This document shows positions 7,292-16,349 of a stretch of DNA of 64,000 bases, piece by piece; positions within the stretch are counted from its first letter, which is position 1; each line of letters starts with the position of its first letter. The stretch lies in the NCBI GenBank assembly GCA_963732775.1, contig CAVTAR010000001.1:124001-188000 (forward strand), written 5' to 3'. A program made the position numbers and the translations under genes. Below the pieces are notes generated by a model. The model saw only the letters and a program-made list of their open reading frames with translations. It was not told the DNA's origin and ran no database searches. The DNA is from CAVRQM01 sp963732775. GTDB lineage: Bacteria > Pseudomonadota > Alphaproteobacteria > Acetobacterales > Acetobacteraceae.

Positions 7292-7794
7292 TGGCCGAGG
7301 CGCGCATCCTGCTGGGCGTCCTGGGGCGGCCGCACGGGGTGCGTGGGCTGATGCACGTGCTGAGCTTCGCCGACCCGCCCGAAAACCTCGCCGCCTACGG
7401 ACCGCTGTGCGACGAGCGCGGCGCCTGGTTCAGCCTGCGTCTGACGGGCGGCGGGCTCGCCGAAGTGGCACGGATCGAGGCCGGCCGCCGCGTGCTGCTC
7501 ACGGGCCGCGCCGAGGCGGAGCGGCTGGTCAACACGAAGCTGTTCCTGCCGCGCGAGCGCCTGCCGGCGCCGGAGCCGGACGAGTTCTATCTCGCCGACC
7601 TCGTGGGGCTGGAAGCGTGCGACGCGGCCGGCGGCGCGCTCGGCCGGGTGCGCGCGGTGCACGACTATGGCGCCGGGGCCTCGCTGGAGATCGGTGCGCT
7701 GCTGGTGCCGTTCACCCGCGCAGCAGTGCCGGAGATCGACCTCGCGGCCGGGCGCGTCACCGTCGTGCCGCCGGCGGAACTCGACGCGCGATGA
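7291..7794 (+). CDS. rimM: 16S rRNA processing protein RimM
   Basis: A 167-aa assembly factor for the 30S head. The RimM N-domain is visible as GVLGRPHGVRGLMHV and the PRC-barrel C-domain as EFYLADLVGLEACDA...GRVRAVHDYGAGASLEI, ending with VPFTRAAVPEIDLAAGRVTV. Start and stop both overlap neighbours (TGATG with rpsP, ATGA with trmD), consistent with translational coupling in this operon. Confidence 0.95.
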   Translation: MAEARILLGVLGRPHGVRGLMHVLSFADPPENLAAYGPLCDERGAWFSLRLTGGGLAEVARIEAGRRVLLTGRAEAERLVNTKLFLPRERLPAPEPDEFYLADLVGLEACDAAGGALGRVRAVHDYGAGASLEIGALLVPFTRAAVPEIDLAAGRVTVVPPAELDAR

Positions 7795-8498
7795 TCTGGC
7801 GCGCCTCGGTGCTGACCCTGTTCCCGGCGATGTTCCCCGGGCCGCTCGGGCATTCGCTGGCCGGTCGCGCGCTGGGCTCGGCCTGGACGCTCGACGTGCG
7901 CGACATCCGCGCGCATGGCTGCGGGCCCCACCGCAGCGTGGACGACACGCCGTTCGGCGGCGGAGCCGGGATGGTGATGCGGCCGGACGTGCTGGACGCG
8001 GCACTGGCCGAGGTCGCCGACGCACGGCCGGCGATCTACCTCACCCCGCGTGGCCAGCCGCTGTCGCAGGCCCGCGTGCGCGAGCTCGCGGACGGTCCCG
8101 GCGTGGTGCTGCTGTGCGGGCGCTACGAGGGCGTGGACCAGCGGGTCGTCGATGCGCGGCGCTTGGTCGAGGTCAGCGTCGGCGACTACGTCCTGTCCGG
8201 CGGCGAGCCGGCCGCGCTGGTGCTGCTCGACGCCTGCGTGCGGTTGCTGCCGGGCGTGATGGGCTCGGGCGAGAGTGCCGCGGAGGAGAGCTTTGCCGCG
8301 GGATTGCTCGAATATCCGCACTATACCCGCCCGGCCGAATGGCAGGGTCTGCGCGTGCCCGACGTGCTGCTGTCCGGCCACCACGCCGAGGTCGCGGCTT
8401 TCCGCGCGCGGGAGGCGGAAGCCGTCACGCGGGCGCGCCGGCCGGATTTGTGGGCGACGCACGAGGCGGCCGTTGCGCCGCGCCCGGCCGCCGCCTAG
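7791..8498 (+). CDS. trmD: tRNA (guanine37-N1)-methyltransferase TrmD
   Basis: Makes m1G37 in tRNAs reading CNN codons, preventing +1 frameshifting. The 235-aa product shows the trefoil-knot SPOUT signatures: TPFGGGAGMVMRPDVLDAAL, LCGRYEGVDQRVV and VSVGDYVLSGGEPAALVLLD (the AdoMet-binding knot). The length is normal and the start is the ATG of the ATGA overlap with rimM. Confidence 0.96.
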   Translation: MIWRASVLTLFPAMFPGPLGHSLAGRALGSAWTLDVRDIRAHGCGPHRSVDDTPFGGGAGMVMRPDVLDAALAEVADARPAIYLTPRGQPLSQARVRELADGPGVVLLCGRYEGVDQRVVDARRLVEVSVGDYVLSGGEPAALVLLDACVRLLPGVMGSGESAAEESFAAGLLEYPHYTRPAEWQGLRVPDVLLSGHHAEVAAFRAREAEAVTRARRPDLWATHEAAVAPRPAAA

Positions 8499-8525
8499 AC
8501 CCCACGATCGAGAGGACCCACCACC

Positions 8526-8954
8526 ATGAACATCATCGAGACCTTCGAGGCCGAGCAGGTCGCGCGCCTGTCGGCCATCCGCGCCATCCCGGAGTTCCGC
8601 GCCGGCGACACGCTGCGCGTGCAGGTCCGGGTGGTGGAGGGCGAGCGCACCCGCACGCAGGCCTTCGAGGGCGTGTGCATCGCGCGCAGCAACCGCGGGC
8701 TGAACAGCAACTTCACTGTTCGCAAGGTCAGCTACGGCGAGGGCGTGGAGCGCGTGTTCCCGCTCTATTCCCCGGTGATCGCTGAGATCGCCGTGGTGCG
8801 GCGCGGCGACGTGCGGCGCGCCAAGCTGTATTACCTGCGCGGGCGGAGCGGCAAGTCGGCGCGCATCGCCGAGCGTGCCCGCGACACCGTGACGCCGGCC
8901 GTGGCCGTGGCCGTGGCCACCCCGGCGGCGGAAGCCGCACCCGCCGCGGAGTAG
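8526..8954 (+). CDS. rplS: 50S ribosomal protein L19
   Basis: A 142-aa ribosomal protein at the 30S/50S interface. The core from FRAGDTLRVQVRVVEG through FEGVCIARSNRGLNS, FTVRKVSYGEGVERVFPLYSP and AKLYYLRGRSGKSARI is textbook L19. The C-terminal tail after residue ~120 is an Ala/Val extension partly built from GTGGCC hexamer repeats (about 8897-8919), a feature of GC-rich relatives. AGAGGACC 9 bp upstream serves as ribosome binding site. Confidence 0.96.
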   Translation: MNIIETFEAEQVARLSAIRAIPEFRAGDTLRVQVRVVEGERTRTQAFEGVCIARSNRGLNSNFTVRKVSYGEGVERVFPLYSPVIAEIAVVRRGDVRRAKLYYLRGRSGKSARIAERARDTVTPAVAVAVATPAAEAAPAAE

Positions 8955-8958
8955 CGCC

Positions 8959-10374
8959 ATGCCCGGCCCGCGCACGTTGTTCGACAAGGTGTTCGAGGCG
9001 CACGTGGTCGAGCGGCTGCCGGATGGCACCTGCGTGCTCTACATCGACCGCCATCTGGTGCACGAGGTCACCAGCCCGCAGGCGTTCGAGGGGCTGCGCT
9101 TGGCCGGCCGCCGCGTGCGCCGGCCGGACGCCACGATCGCGGTCGCTGACCACAACGTGCCGACCTCCGACCGGCGCGCCGGCATCGCCGAGCCGGAGAG
9201 TCGGCTGCAGGTGGACACGCTGGAGCGCAACGTCGCCGAGTTCGGCGTGCCGTATTTCCCGGTGCTCGATGCACGCCAGGGCATCGTCCACATCGTCGGT
9301 CCGGAGCAGGGCATTTCCCTGCCGGGCACCACCATCGTCTGTGGCGACAGCCACACCTCCACCCACGGCGCGCTCGGCGCGCTCGCGTTCGGCATCGGCA
9401 CCAGCGAGGTGGAGCACGTGCTGGCGACGCAGACGCTGTTGCAGAAGCCGGCGCGGAACATGCGCGTGCGCGTCGACGGCAGGCTCGGATTCGGCTGCAC
9501 GGCCAAGGACATCGTGCTGGCGATCATCGGGCGCATCGGCACCGCGGGCGGCAACGGGCACGTCATCGAATACGCCGGCGAGGCGATCCGGGCGCTGGAC
9601 ATGGCCGGGCGCATGACGGTGTGCAACATGAGCATCGAGGCCGGCGCCCGGGCCGGGATGGTGGCGCCGGACGAGACCACGTTCGCCTACGTGGAGGGCC
9701 GGCCGTACGCGCCGCGGGGCGATGATTTCCGCCGGGCCGTGGAGTACTGGCGCACCCTGCCGTCGGACGATGGGGCGGCGTTCGACCGCGAGGTGGCGCT
9801 GGACGCGGCGGCGATCGCGCCCATGGTGAGTTGGGGTACCAACCCCGAGGCGGTGGTGGCGATCACCGGCGCGGTGCCCGATCCGGCGCGCGAGGGCGAC
9901 GCCGCGAAGCGGGCACAGATGCAGCGCATGCTCGACTACATGGCGCTCACGCCGGGCCAGACGCTGGCCGGCTTGCCCGTCGACGTGGTGTTCATCGGCA
10001 GTTGCACCAACGGCCGCATCGAGGACCTTCGCGCCGCGGCGGCGGTGGCGCACGGCCGGCACGTGGCCGACGGCGTGCGCGCGATGGTGGTGCCGGGCTC
10101 GGGCTTGGTGAAGCAGCAGGCCGAGCGCGAGGGCATCGACCGCGTGTTCACCGACGCCGGCTTCGAGTGGCGCGAGGCCGGCTGCTCGATGTGCCTGGGG
10201 ATGAATCCCGACCAGCTCGCGCCGGGGCAGCGTTGTGCGAGCACCAGCAACCGCAACTTCGAGGGCCGGCAGGGCCGGGGCGGGCGGACGCACCTGCTGT
10301 CGCCGGCGATGGCGGCGGCGGCGGCGGTCACCGGACGGCTGGCGGACGTGCGGATGCTGGCGGACCGTGTCTGA
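8959..10374 (+). CDS. leuC: 3-isopropylmalate dehydratase large subunit
   Basis: With LeuD it isomerises 2- to 3-isopropylmalate in leucine synthesis. The 471-aa product carries VCGDSHTSTHGALGALAFGI and the three [4Fe-4S] ligands Cys349 (GSCTNGR) and Cys409/Cys412 (CSMCLGMN), all intact. It starts 4 bp after the rplS stop, so it may be read from the ribosomal operon as well as its own promoter. It is followed by a 52-aa ORF and then leuD. Confidence 0.97.
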   Translation: MPGPRTLFDKVFEAHVVERLPDGTCVLYIDRHLVHEVTSPQAFEGLRLAGRRVRRPDATIAVADHNVPTSDRRAGIAEPESRLQVDTLERNVAEFGVPYFPVLDARQGIVHIVGPEQGISLPGTTIVCGDSHTSTHGALGALAFGIGTSEVEHVLATQTLLQKPARNMRVRVDGRLGFGCTAKDIVLAIIGRIGTAGGNGHVIEYAGEAIRALDMAGRMTVCNMSIEAGARAGMVAPDETTFAYVEGRPYAPRGDDFRRAVEYWRTLPSDDGAAFDREVALDAAAIAPMVSWGTNPEAVVAITGAVPDPAREGDAAKRAQMQRMLDYMALTPGQTLAGLPVDVVFIGSCTNGRIEDLRAAAAVAHGRHVADGVRAMVVPGSGLVKQQAEREGIDRVFTDAGFEWREAGCSMCLGMNPDQLAPGQRCASTSNRNFEGRQGRGGRTHLLSPAMAAAAAVTGRLADVRMLADRV

Positions 10375-10417
10375 CGACACCACCTAACCGACAGAGCTGG
10401 ACGAGCGCGTCGTGAAT

Positions 10418-10576
10418 ATGCGAGCCGATACACGATTGAAGGAAGCGCAGTTCAGCAGCGAAGTGTGGAGAACGTCGCTGACGCTGGCCGGGCTTGGTAT
10501 TGCACTGATGGGGGCTGGCGCGGCACTGTTCGGCGGTCTGTTGGCGCTGCTCAAATGGCACTACGGTATCGGGTGA
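10418..10576 (+). CDS. Small membrane protein between leuC and leuD (52 aa, hypothetical)
   Basis: This ORF falls below usual length cut-offs. It encodes a polar N-terminus (MRADTRLKEAQFSSEVWRT), a single hydrophobic segment of about 25 residues rich in Gly, Ala and Leu (residues 21-45), and a KWHYGIG tail. An in-frame GTG at 10412 is an alternative start. Its TGA overlaps the leuD ATG by one base (TGATG), the coupling signal used by real gene pairs in this window. Base composition is slightly less GC-rich than its neighbours. The function is unknown; comparison of leuC-leuD spacers in related genomes would decide whether it is conserved. Confidence 0.55.
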   Translation: MRADTRLKEAQFSSEVWRTSLTLAGLGIALMGAGAALFGGLLALLKWHYGIG

Positions 10577-11196
10577 TGCGCCCGTTCACCACCCTCACCG
10601 GCGTCGCGGCGCCACTGCCGATGGCCAACGTCGACACCGACAAGATCATCCCGGCGCGGTTCCTCAAGACGATCGCGCGCACCGGGCTCGGGTGCCACCT
10701 GTTCGACGTGTTGCGCTACGACGAGCGCGGCGCCGAGCGGCCTGACTTCGTGCTGAACCAGCATCCGTATCGCGGCGCCGAGATCCTCATCGCGCACGAG
10801 AACTTCGGCTGCGGGTCGTCGCGTGAGCACGCGCCCTGGGCGCTGCTCGATTTCGGCATCCGCTGCGTCATCGCGCCCGACTTCGCCGACATCTTCCACG
10901 GCAACTGCTTCAAGAACGGCATCCTGCCCATCCGCCTGCCGCGCGAGGTCTGCGACGCGCTGATGGAGGATGCCCGGCTCGGCGCGAACGCGCGGCTGAT
11001 CGTGGACCTGGAGCGGCAGGTGGTGCTGCGGCCGAATGGCGAGACCGTCGCCTTCGAGGTCGACGCGCATCAGCGCACCATGCTGCTGCGGGGCCTCGAC
11101 GAGATCGGCCAGACCCTCGCGCACGGGCCGGCGATCGACGCGCACGAGGCGAGGCAGCGCGCCGGGCAGTCCTGGATGCCGGGAATCGTGGCGTAG
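10576..11196 (+). CDS. leuD: 3-isopropylmalate dehydratase small subunit
   Basis: The 206-aa swivelling domain partner of LeuC. NVDTDKIIPARFLKT and the ENFGCGSSREHAPWAL loop, which binds substrate phosphate-side groups in the aconitase family, are both present, and the length is standard. The ATG at 10576 overlaps the stop of the upstream 52-aa ORF; the longer in-frame extension upstream has no family similarity and is rejected. Confidence 0.96.
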   Translation: MRPFTTLTGVAAPLPMANVDTDKIIPARFLKTIARTGLGCHLFDVLRYDERGAERPDFVLNQHPYRGAEILIAHENFGCGSSREHAPWALLDFGIRCVIAPDFADIFHGNCFKNGILPIRLPREVCDALMEDARLGANARLIVDLERQVVLRPNGETVAFEVDAHQRTMLLRGLDEIGQTLAHGPAIDAHEARQRAGQSWMPGIVA

Positions 11197-11204
11197 GAGC
11201 GGGC

Positions 11205-12314
<1,110 letters not shown>

Positions 12315-12433
12315 ACGGCGCCGGCTGATTTTCCCGATGTGACCGGGGTAACATCGCCGCCCGCTCCGCTGAACGAAGGTGCCGCCACGGCCGATGTCCG
12401 GCCGCAGACGCCAATAACAAAGGGAGCACCACG

Positions 12434-13336
12434 ATGCGCACGAGCCTCATCGCCATCGCCGCCACCGGCCTGCTGGCCGCCGGCGCCGCCCACGCCTCCT
12501 CCTTCACGTTCCAGACGCTGGACAATCCAAACGACCCGGTGTTCAACCAGCTGCTGGGCATCAACGACGCCGGCACCATCGCCGGCTACTCCGGCGACGG
12601 TACGGTCGTGCCCAACAAGGGCTACACCATCGCCAAGCCGTACACCCGCTTCGTCGCCGACAACGTGCCGATGTCGAAGCAGACACAGGCGATCGGCATC
12701 AACAACGCCGGTGTCACCGACGGCTTCTGGGTGGACGGCGCAGGGGCCAACCACGGCTTCGTCCGCATCAAGAAGGCAGGCGGCGGCTTCACCTTCATCC
12801 AGGTGAACGATCCGCTGACCACCAGCAACCCGTCGTTCAACCAGCTCCTAGGCATCAACAGGGCCGACGTCGCCGCTGGCTTCTACCTCGACGCGGCCGG
12901 GCTGTCGCATGGCTACACCTACAGCGTCGGCACCGGCGCCTACACCGCGGTCACGCTGGGCAACGCCACGCAGGTGGCCGCCGCCGGCATCAACGACAAC
13001 GGCGTGATCTGCGGCTTCTTCGTCAACAAGAACGGCCTGATGGCCGGCTTCGTGAAGTCGGCGACCACGAAGGAATTCGCCTATCCGAAGGCGATGGCCA
13101 CGATGCTGACCGGCATCAACAACATGGGCCAGACCGTCGGCACCTTTACCGACAATGCCGGTGTGGCGCATGGGCTATACTACAACCCGACCACGGGCGT
13201 GTCGGAGATCGTCGACAACAAGCTGGGGACGAAGGGCAACGTGCTGAACGGGCTGAACAACATGGGCCAGCTCGTCGGCTTCTACACCGACTCGAACGGC
13301 GCGGTGCACGGGGAGATCGTCACCGTCGGGCCGTGA
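12434..13336 (+). CDS. Secreted HAF-repeat protein
   Basis: A 300-aa exported protein with a clear signal peptide (MRTSLIAIAATGLLAAGAAHA). The mature part is built of about six imperfect ~40-residue units, each holding a G-I-N-(D/N)-x-G core followed by a G-(F/Y)-(W/Y/F) strand: for example LLGINDAGTIAGYS, AIGINNAGVTDGFW, AAGINDNGVICGFF, LTGINNMGQTVGTF and LNGLNNMGQLVGFY. This is the HAF/extracellular-repeat pattern, probably a beta-propeller-like fold of unknown function. AAAGGGAG precedes the start. A short protein of the same type is encoded at 44596-44850. Confidence 0.75.
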   Translation: MRTSLIAIAATGLLAAGAAHASSFTFQTLDNPNDPVFNQLLGINDAGTIAGYSGDGTVVPNKGYTIAKPYTRFVADNVPMSKQTQAIGINNAGVTDGFWVDGAGANHGFVRIKKAGGGFTFIQVNDPLTTSNPSFNQLLGINRADVAAGFYLDAAGLSHGYTYSVGTGAYTAVTLGNATQVAAAGINDNGVICGFFVNKNGLMAGFVKSATTKEFAYPKAMATMLTGINNMGQTVGTFTDNAGVAHGLYYNPTTGVSEIVDNKLGTKGNVLNGLNNMGQLVGFYTDSNGAVHGEIVTVGP

Positions 13337-13381
13337 GCAACCGATGCCGACGAGGCTTCGCGACGTCCTGAAGCCGCCACC

Positions 13382-13416
13382 ATCGCCATGCCCGGGCTCG
13401 GCCCGTGCATGGCGAT
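13382..13416. repeat. REP-like palindrome between convergent genes
   Basis: ATCGCCATGCCCGGGC at 13382-13397, loop TCG, and a right arm at 13401-13416 that pairs at 15 of 16 positions. It lies between the convergent HAF and ligase genes and shares the ATGCCCGGGC core with the hairpin at 25865-25887. It probably serves as a bidirectional terminator or mRNA end. Confidence 0.7.
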
Positions 13417-13456
13417 GACCGGGGCTCCGGAGCGGCCGAACTTCGCGCTCGCGCGG

Positions 13457-15067
13457 TCAGGCGTCTGCCGCGCCCAGGGTCCGCTCCAGCGTCTCCAGCC
13501 GGTCGGCCTCGGCGGCCGGCTTGTCGCGCCGCAGCCGGGCGATGCGCGGAAACCGCAACGCCACGCCCGAGCGGTGGCGCGCGGAGCGTTGGGCGGCATC
13601 GAAGGCCACTTCCAGCACCATGGATTTCTCCACCTCGCGCACCGGGCCGAAGCGCGCCGTGGTGTGGTCGCGGATCCACTTGTCGAGCCAGGCCACCTCC
13701 GGGTCGGTCAGCCCCGAGTAGGCTTTCCCCACCGGCACCAGCTCCGGCGCTCCGGCCGCGTCCTCGCGCCACAGGCCGAACGTGTAGTCGGAGTAGTAGC
13801 TGCTGCGCTTGCCGTGGCCGCGCTGGGCATACATCACCACCGCGTCGATGGTGAGCGGGTCGCGCTTCCATTTCCACCACAGCCCCTTCGGCCGTCCCGG
13901 CACGTAGGGGCTGTCGCCGCGCTTCAGCATCAGCCCCTCGATCGAGGCGGCGCGGGCGCCGGCGCGGATGACGGCCAGTTCGTCGAGCGAGGCGAACGCG
14001 ATCTGCTGGGAGAGGTCCATGCATTGCGGCCGCTCGCGCGCGAAGAACGCCTCGAGGCGCGCGCGGCGGGCGTCGAAGGGCAGCGGGCGAAGGTCTTCGT
14101 CGCCATCGAACAGCAGGTCGTACAGCCGCACCGCGGCAGGGAACTTCCGCGTCATTTCGGCGGTGACGGCCTTGCGGTTGAGCCGCTGCTGGAGGTCGGC
14201 GAACGGGGCGACCTCGCCGTGGCGCATCACCAGCAGCTCGCCGTCGAGCACGCCCGCGAAGGTCATGCGGTCGACCACCTCGGGGAAGCTGGCCGAGATG
14301 TCCTCCGCCCCGCGCGAGTAGAGGCGCCTGCCGCGGGGGGTGGAGACGAGCTGCACGCGGATGCCGTCCCATTTCCATTCCGCGCGGAACCGCGCGACGT
14401 CGAGGGCTGCCAAGTCGGGTGGCTCCAGGGGATGCGCCAGCATCGGCGGCCGGAACACCGGCGCGTCCGCCGGGTCGGGGCGCGGGCCGCGACCCTCGAT
14501 CCAGGCGAACAGCGCCGTGTAGGGAGGGGCCAGCCCGTGCCACACCTCCTCGATGTCGTCGGCGGCGAGCGCCGTCGCGGACATCTCGGCCAGCGCGGTC
14601 TTGGCCAGGCGCGCGGACGCTCCCACCCGCAGGCTGCCGGTGATGAGCTTCAGAAGCGCGAGCCGCTCCGAGGCGGTGGACGCGTCGAGCCAGCGTGCGA
14701 CCACGCCCGGCAATTCCGCCTTCGGCGTGCCGCGCAGGGTCTCGACCACCTCGGGCAGGCTCGGCGACGCGGCGTTGGCGGGGGCGTGGGTGGTGGCGGC
14801 CGGCCACATCAGCGCCACGGTCTCGGCCAGGTCGCCGACGTAGTCGTACGACCAGGCGAACAGTTCGGGGTCCGTGCGCGCGGCGATCAGCTCGCGGATC
14901 AGCCCGGCCTTGGCGGTGGCGAACGACAGCTCGCCGGTGATGGCGGCCAGGCCGATGCCGCGATCCGGGTCCGGCTGGGTGGTGAAGTAGCGGCGCAGCA
15001 AGGCGACTTTCGCGAGCCGGCCCGGCGTGAAGACCAGGCGCTCCAGCAGGTCGGCGAAGGCGATCAC
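13457..15067 (-). CDS. ATP-dependent DNA ligase (nuclease-associated bacterial type)
   Basis: A 536-aa ligase that seals nicks using ATP, distinct from the replicative NAD+ LigA. It has an N-terminal DNA-binding region (1-200), then motif I EWKWDGIR with the adenylated Lys232, motif III VLDGELLV (near 275), motif IV EGLMLKRGDSPYVPG, motif V WWKWKR, and an OB domain at the C-terminus. The start is GTG at 15067, overlapping the stop of the upstream nuclease gene (GTGA). This ligase type is typically encoded with a metallo-beta-lactamase exonuclease, a phosphoesterase and an Lhr-like helicase; only the exonuclease is present here. Confidence 0.92.
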   Translation of the reverse strand: MIAFADLLERLVFTPGRLAKVALLRRYFTTQPDPDRGIGLAAITGELSFATAKAGLIRELIAARTDPELFAWSYDYVGDLAETVALMWPAATTHAPANAASPSLPEVVETLRGTPKAELPGVVARWLDASTASERLALLKLITGSLRVGASARLAKTALAEMSATALAADDIEEVWHGLAPPYTALFAWIEGRGPRPDPADAPVFRPPMLAHPLEPPDLAALDVARFRAEWKWDGIRVQLVSTPRGRRLYSRGAEDISASFPEVVDRMTFAGVLDGELLVMRHGEVAPFADLQQRLNRKAVTAEMTRKFPAAVRLYDLLFDGDEDLRPLPFDARRARLEAFFARERPQCMDLSQQIAFASLDELAVIRAGARAASIEGLMLKRGDSPYVPGRPKGLWWKWKRDPLTIDAVVMYAQRGHGKRSSYYSDYTFGLWREDAAGAPELVPVGKAYSGLTDPEVAWLDKWIRDHTTARFGPVREVEKSMVLEVAFDAAQRSARHRSGVALRFPRIARLRRDKPAAEADRLETLERTLGAADA

Positions 15068-16149
15068 GCGGCCTCTGCCGCGTCGGTGGACGCCGGGGGC
15101 GGCGCGTCGTCGTCCTCGTCGCCGTAGCCCACGAGGCGCAGCGCCCGGCCGCGCACGCCGCGCAGCGCGAGGGCGCGGATCAGCGCATCCTCGCGGCCGT
15201 GCGTGACCCAGACCTCCGGCGCTCCCACCTCGGCGATGGTGGCCAGCAGCTCGTCCCAGTCCGCGTGATCGGAGATGACGAGCGGCAACTCCACGCCGCG
15301 CGACTTCGCGCGTTGGCGCACGCGCATCCAGCCCGAGGCGAGGCACACGACCGGGTCGGCGAGGCGGCGCGCCCAGCGGTCGGCGATGGCGCCCGGCGGG
15401 GCGAGCACGATGGCGCCGACCAGGCTTTCCCGCGCGGCGGCGGTGGCGGGGCGGAGGTCGCCGAGAGCGACACCAAGCTCCTGGTAGACGCGGCACACCG
15501 GCAGCAGGGCACCATGGAGATAGAGCGGCCCGTGCCACCCCGCCTGGCGCAGCAGCGCGATCAGCCTCTGGCACTTGCCGAGCGCGTAGCAGCCGACGAC
15601 GTGCGTGCGCTCGGGAAACAGGGCGACGCTCTTCAGCAGCTTGCGGATTTCCGCCTCGGGCGGGGGGTGGTGGAACACCGGCAGCGCAAAGGTCGCCTCG
15701 GTGACGAACACGTCGCACGCCACCGGCACGAAGCCTGCCGTGGTGGGGTCGGCTGCGCGCTTGTAGTCGCCGCTGACCACGACGCGGCAGCCGCCATGGT
15801 CGATCGCGACCTGCGCACTGCCGAGCACGTGTCCCGCGGGCTGGAGAAACACCTCCGCCCTGCCGAGCGCCACCCGTTCGCCCCAGGCGAGCGGCGTGCC
15901 CCGGCCGAACGCGCCCTCGCCCATGCGGGCGCGCATCAGGGCGAGCGTCGCCGGAGTGGCCAGCACCTCGCCGTGGCCCGGTCGCGCGTGGTCGGAGTGC
16001 GCGTGTGTGACCACGGCGCGCGGCACGGCCCGCACCGGGTCGACGAAGAACCCGCCGGGCTCGCACCACAGGCCCTCGGGGCGGGGTTGCAACCAGGACT
16101 GCGGGTTGGCCATGGCCGGCAGATGGGGATGTGCGGCCAGCCTCGCCAT
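15064..16149 (-). CDS. Ligase-associated metallo-beta-lactamase-fold exonuclease
   Basis: A 361-aa nuclease of the mRNA 3'-end-processing-factor/SNM1-like branch. Zinc ligands lie in THAHSDHARPGH (HxHxDH at 49-54), in GHVLGSAQV and SGDYKR (third and fourth motifs), and in the late ISDHADW; WLQPRPEGLWCEPGGFFVDP is the family N-terminus. It probably trims ends in a repair step whose nick is sealed by the adjacent ligase, with which it overlaps by 4 bp. The start at 16149 has an ACGGGG-like ribosome site; Met13 (16113) is a possible alternative. The acidic/Pro tail (GDEDDDAPPP) is species-specific. Confidence 0.88.
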   Translation of the reverse strand: MARLAAHPHLPAMANPQSWLQPRPEGLWCEPGGFFVDPVRAVPRAVVTHAHSDHARPGHGEVLATPATLALMRARMGEGAFGRGTPLAWGERVALGRAEVFLQPAGHVLGSAQVAIDHGGCRVVVSGDYKRAADPTTAGFVPVACDVFVTEATFALPVFHHPPPEAEIRKLLKSVALFPERTHVVGCYALGKCQRLIALLRQAGWHGPLYLHGALLPVCRVYQELGVALGDLRPATAAARESLVGAIVLAPPGAIADRWARRLADPVVCLASGWMRVRQRAKSRGVELPLVISDHADWDELLATIAEVGAPEVWVTHGREDALIRALALRGVRGRALRLVGYGDEDDDAPPPASTDAAEAA

Positions 16150-16349
16150 GGACGCCCCGTTCCGGCCGCCGGACTACAACGTGATGATGCGCCGGCGTTG
16201 CAGGGCCGAACCCGATCCAGCTACCTGCGCTTGAAGTCCGGCGGCGACGGGCCAATCAGGAAGCGCGAGGCCAGGACCGAGGTGTTGGGACACAGCAAGA
16301 CGACGATCCGGCGATTCGCGCTCGGAATCGGTCGCGGGCACCGCGCCAG

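Noticed and set aside
10465..10575. An extended leuD start 37 codons upstream
   Set aside because: The extension is Trp/Arg-rich with no LeuD similarity and lies in a different frame from the 52-aa membrane ORF, whose TGATG overlap marks the real leuD start at 10576.
13457..16255. A single 932-codon frame covering ligase and nuclease, suggesting a fusion
   Set aside because: Only the ligase part reads as protein in this frame; the nuclease is in another frame and ends by a GTGA overlap, so these are two genes.
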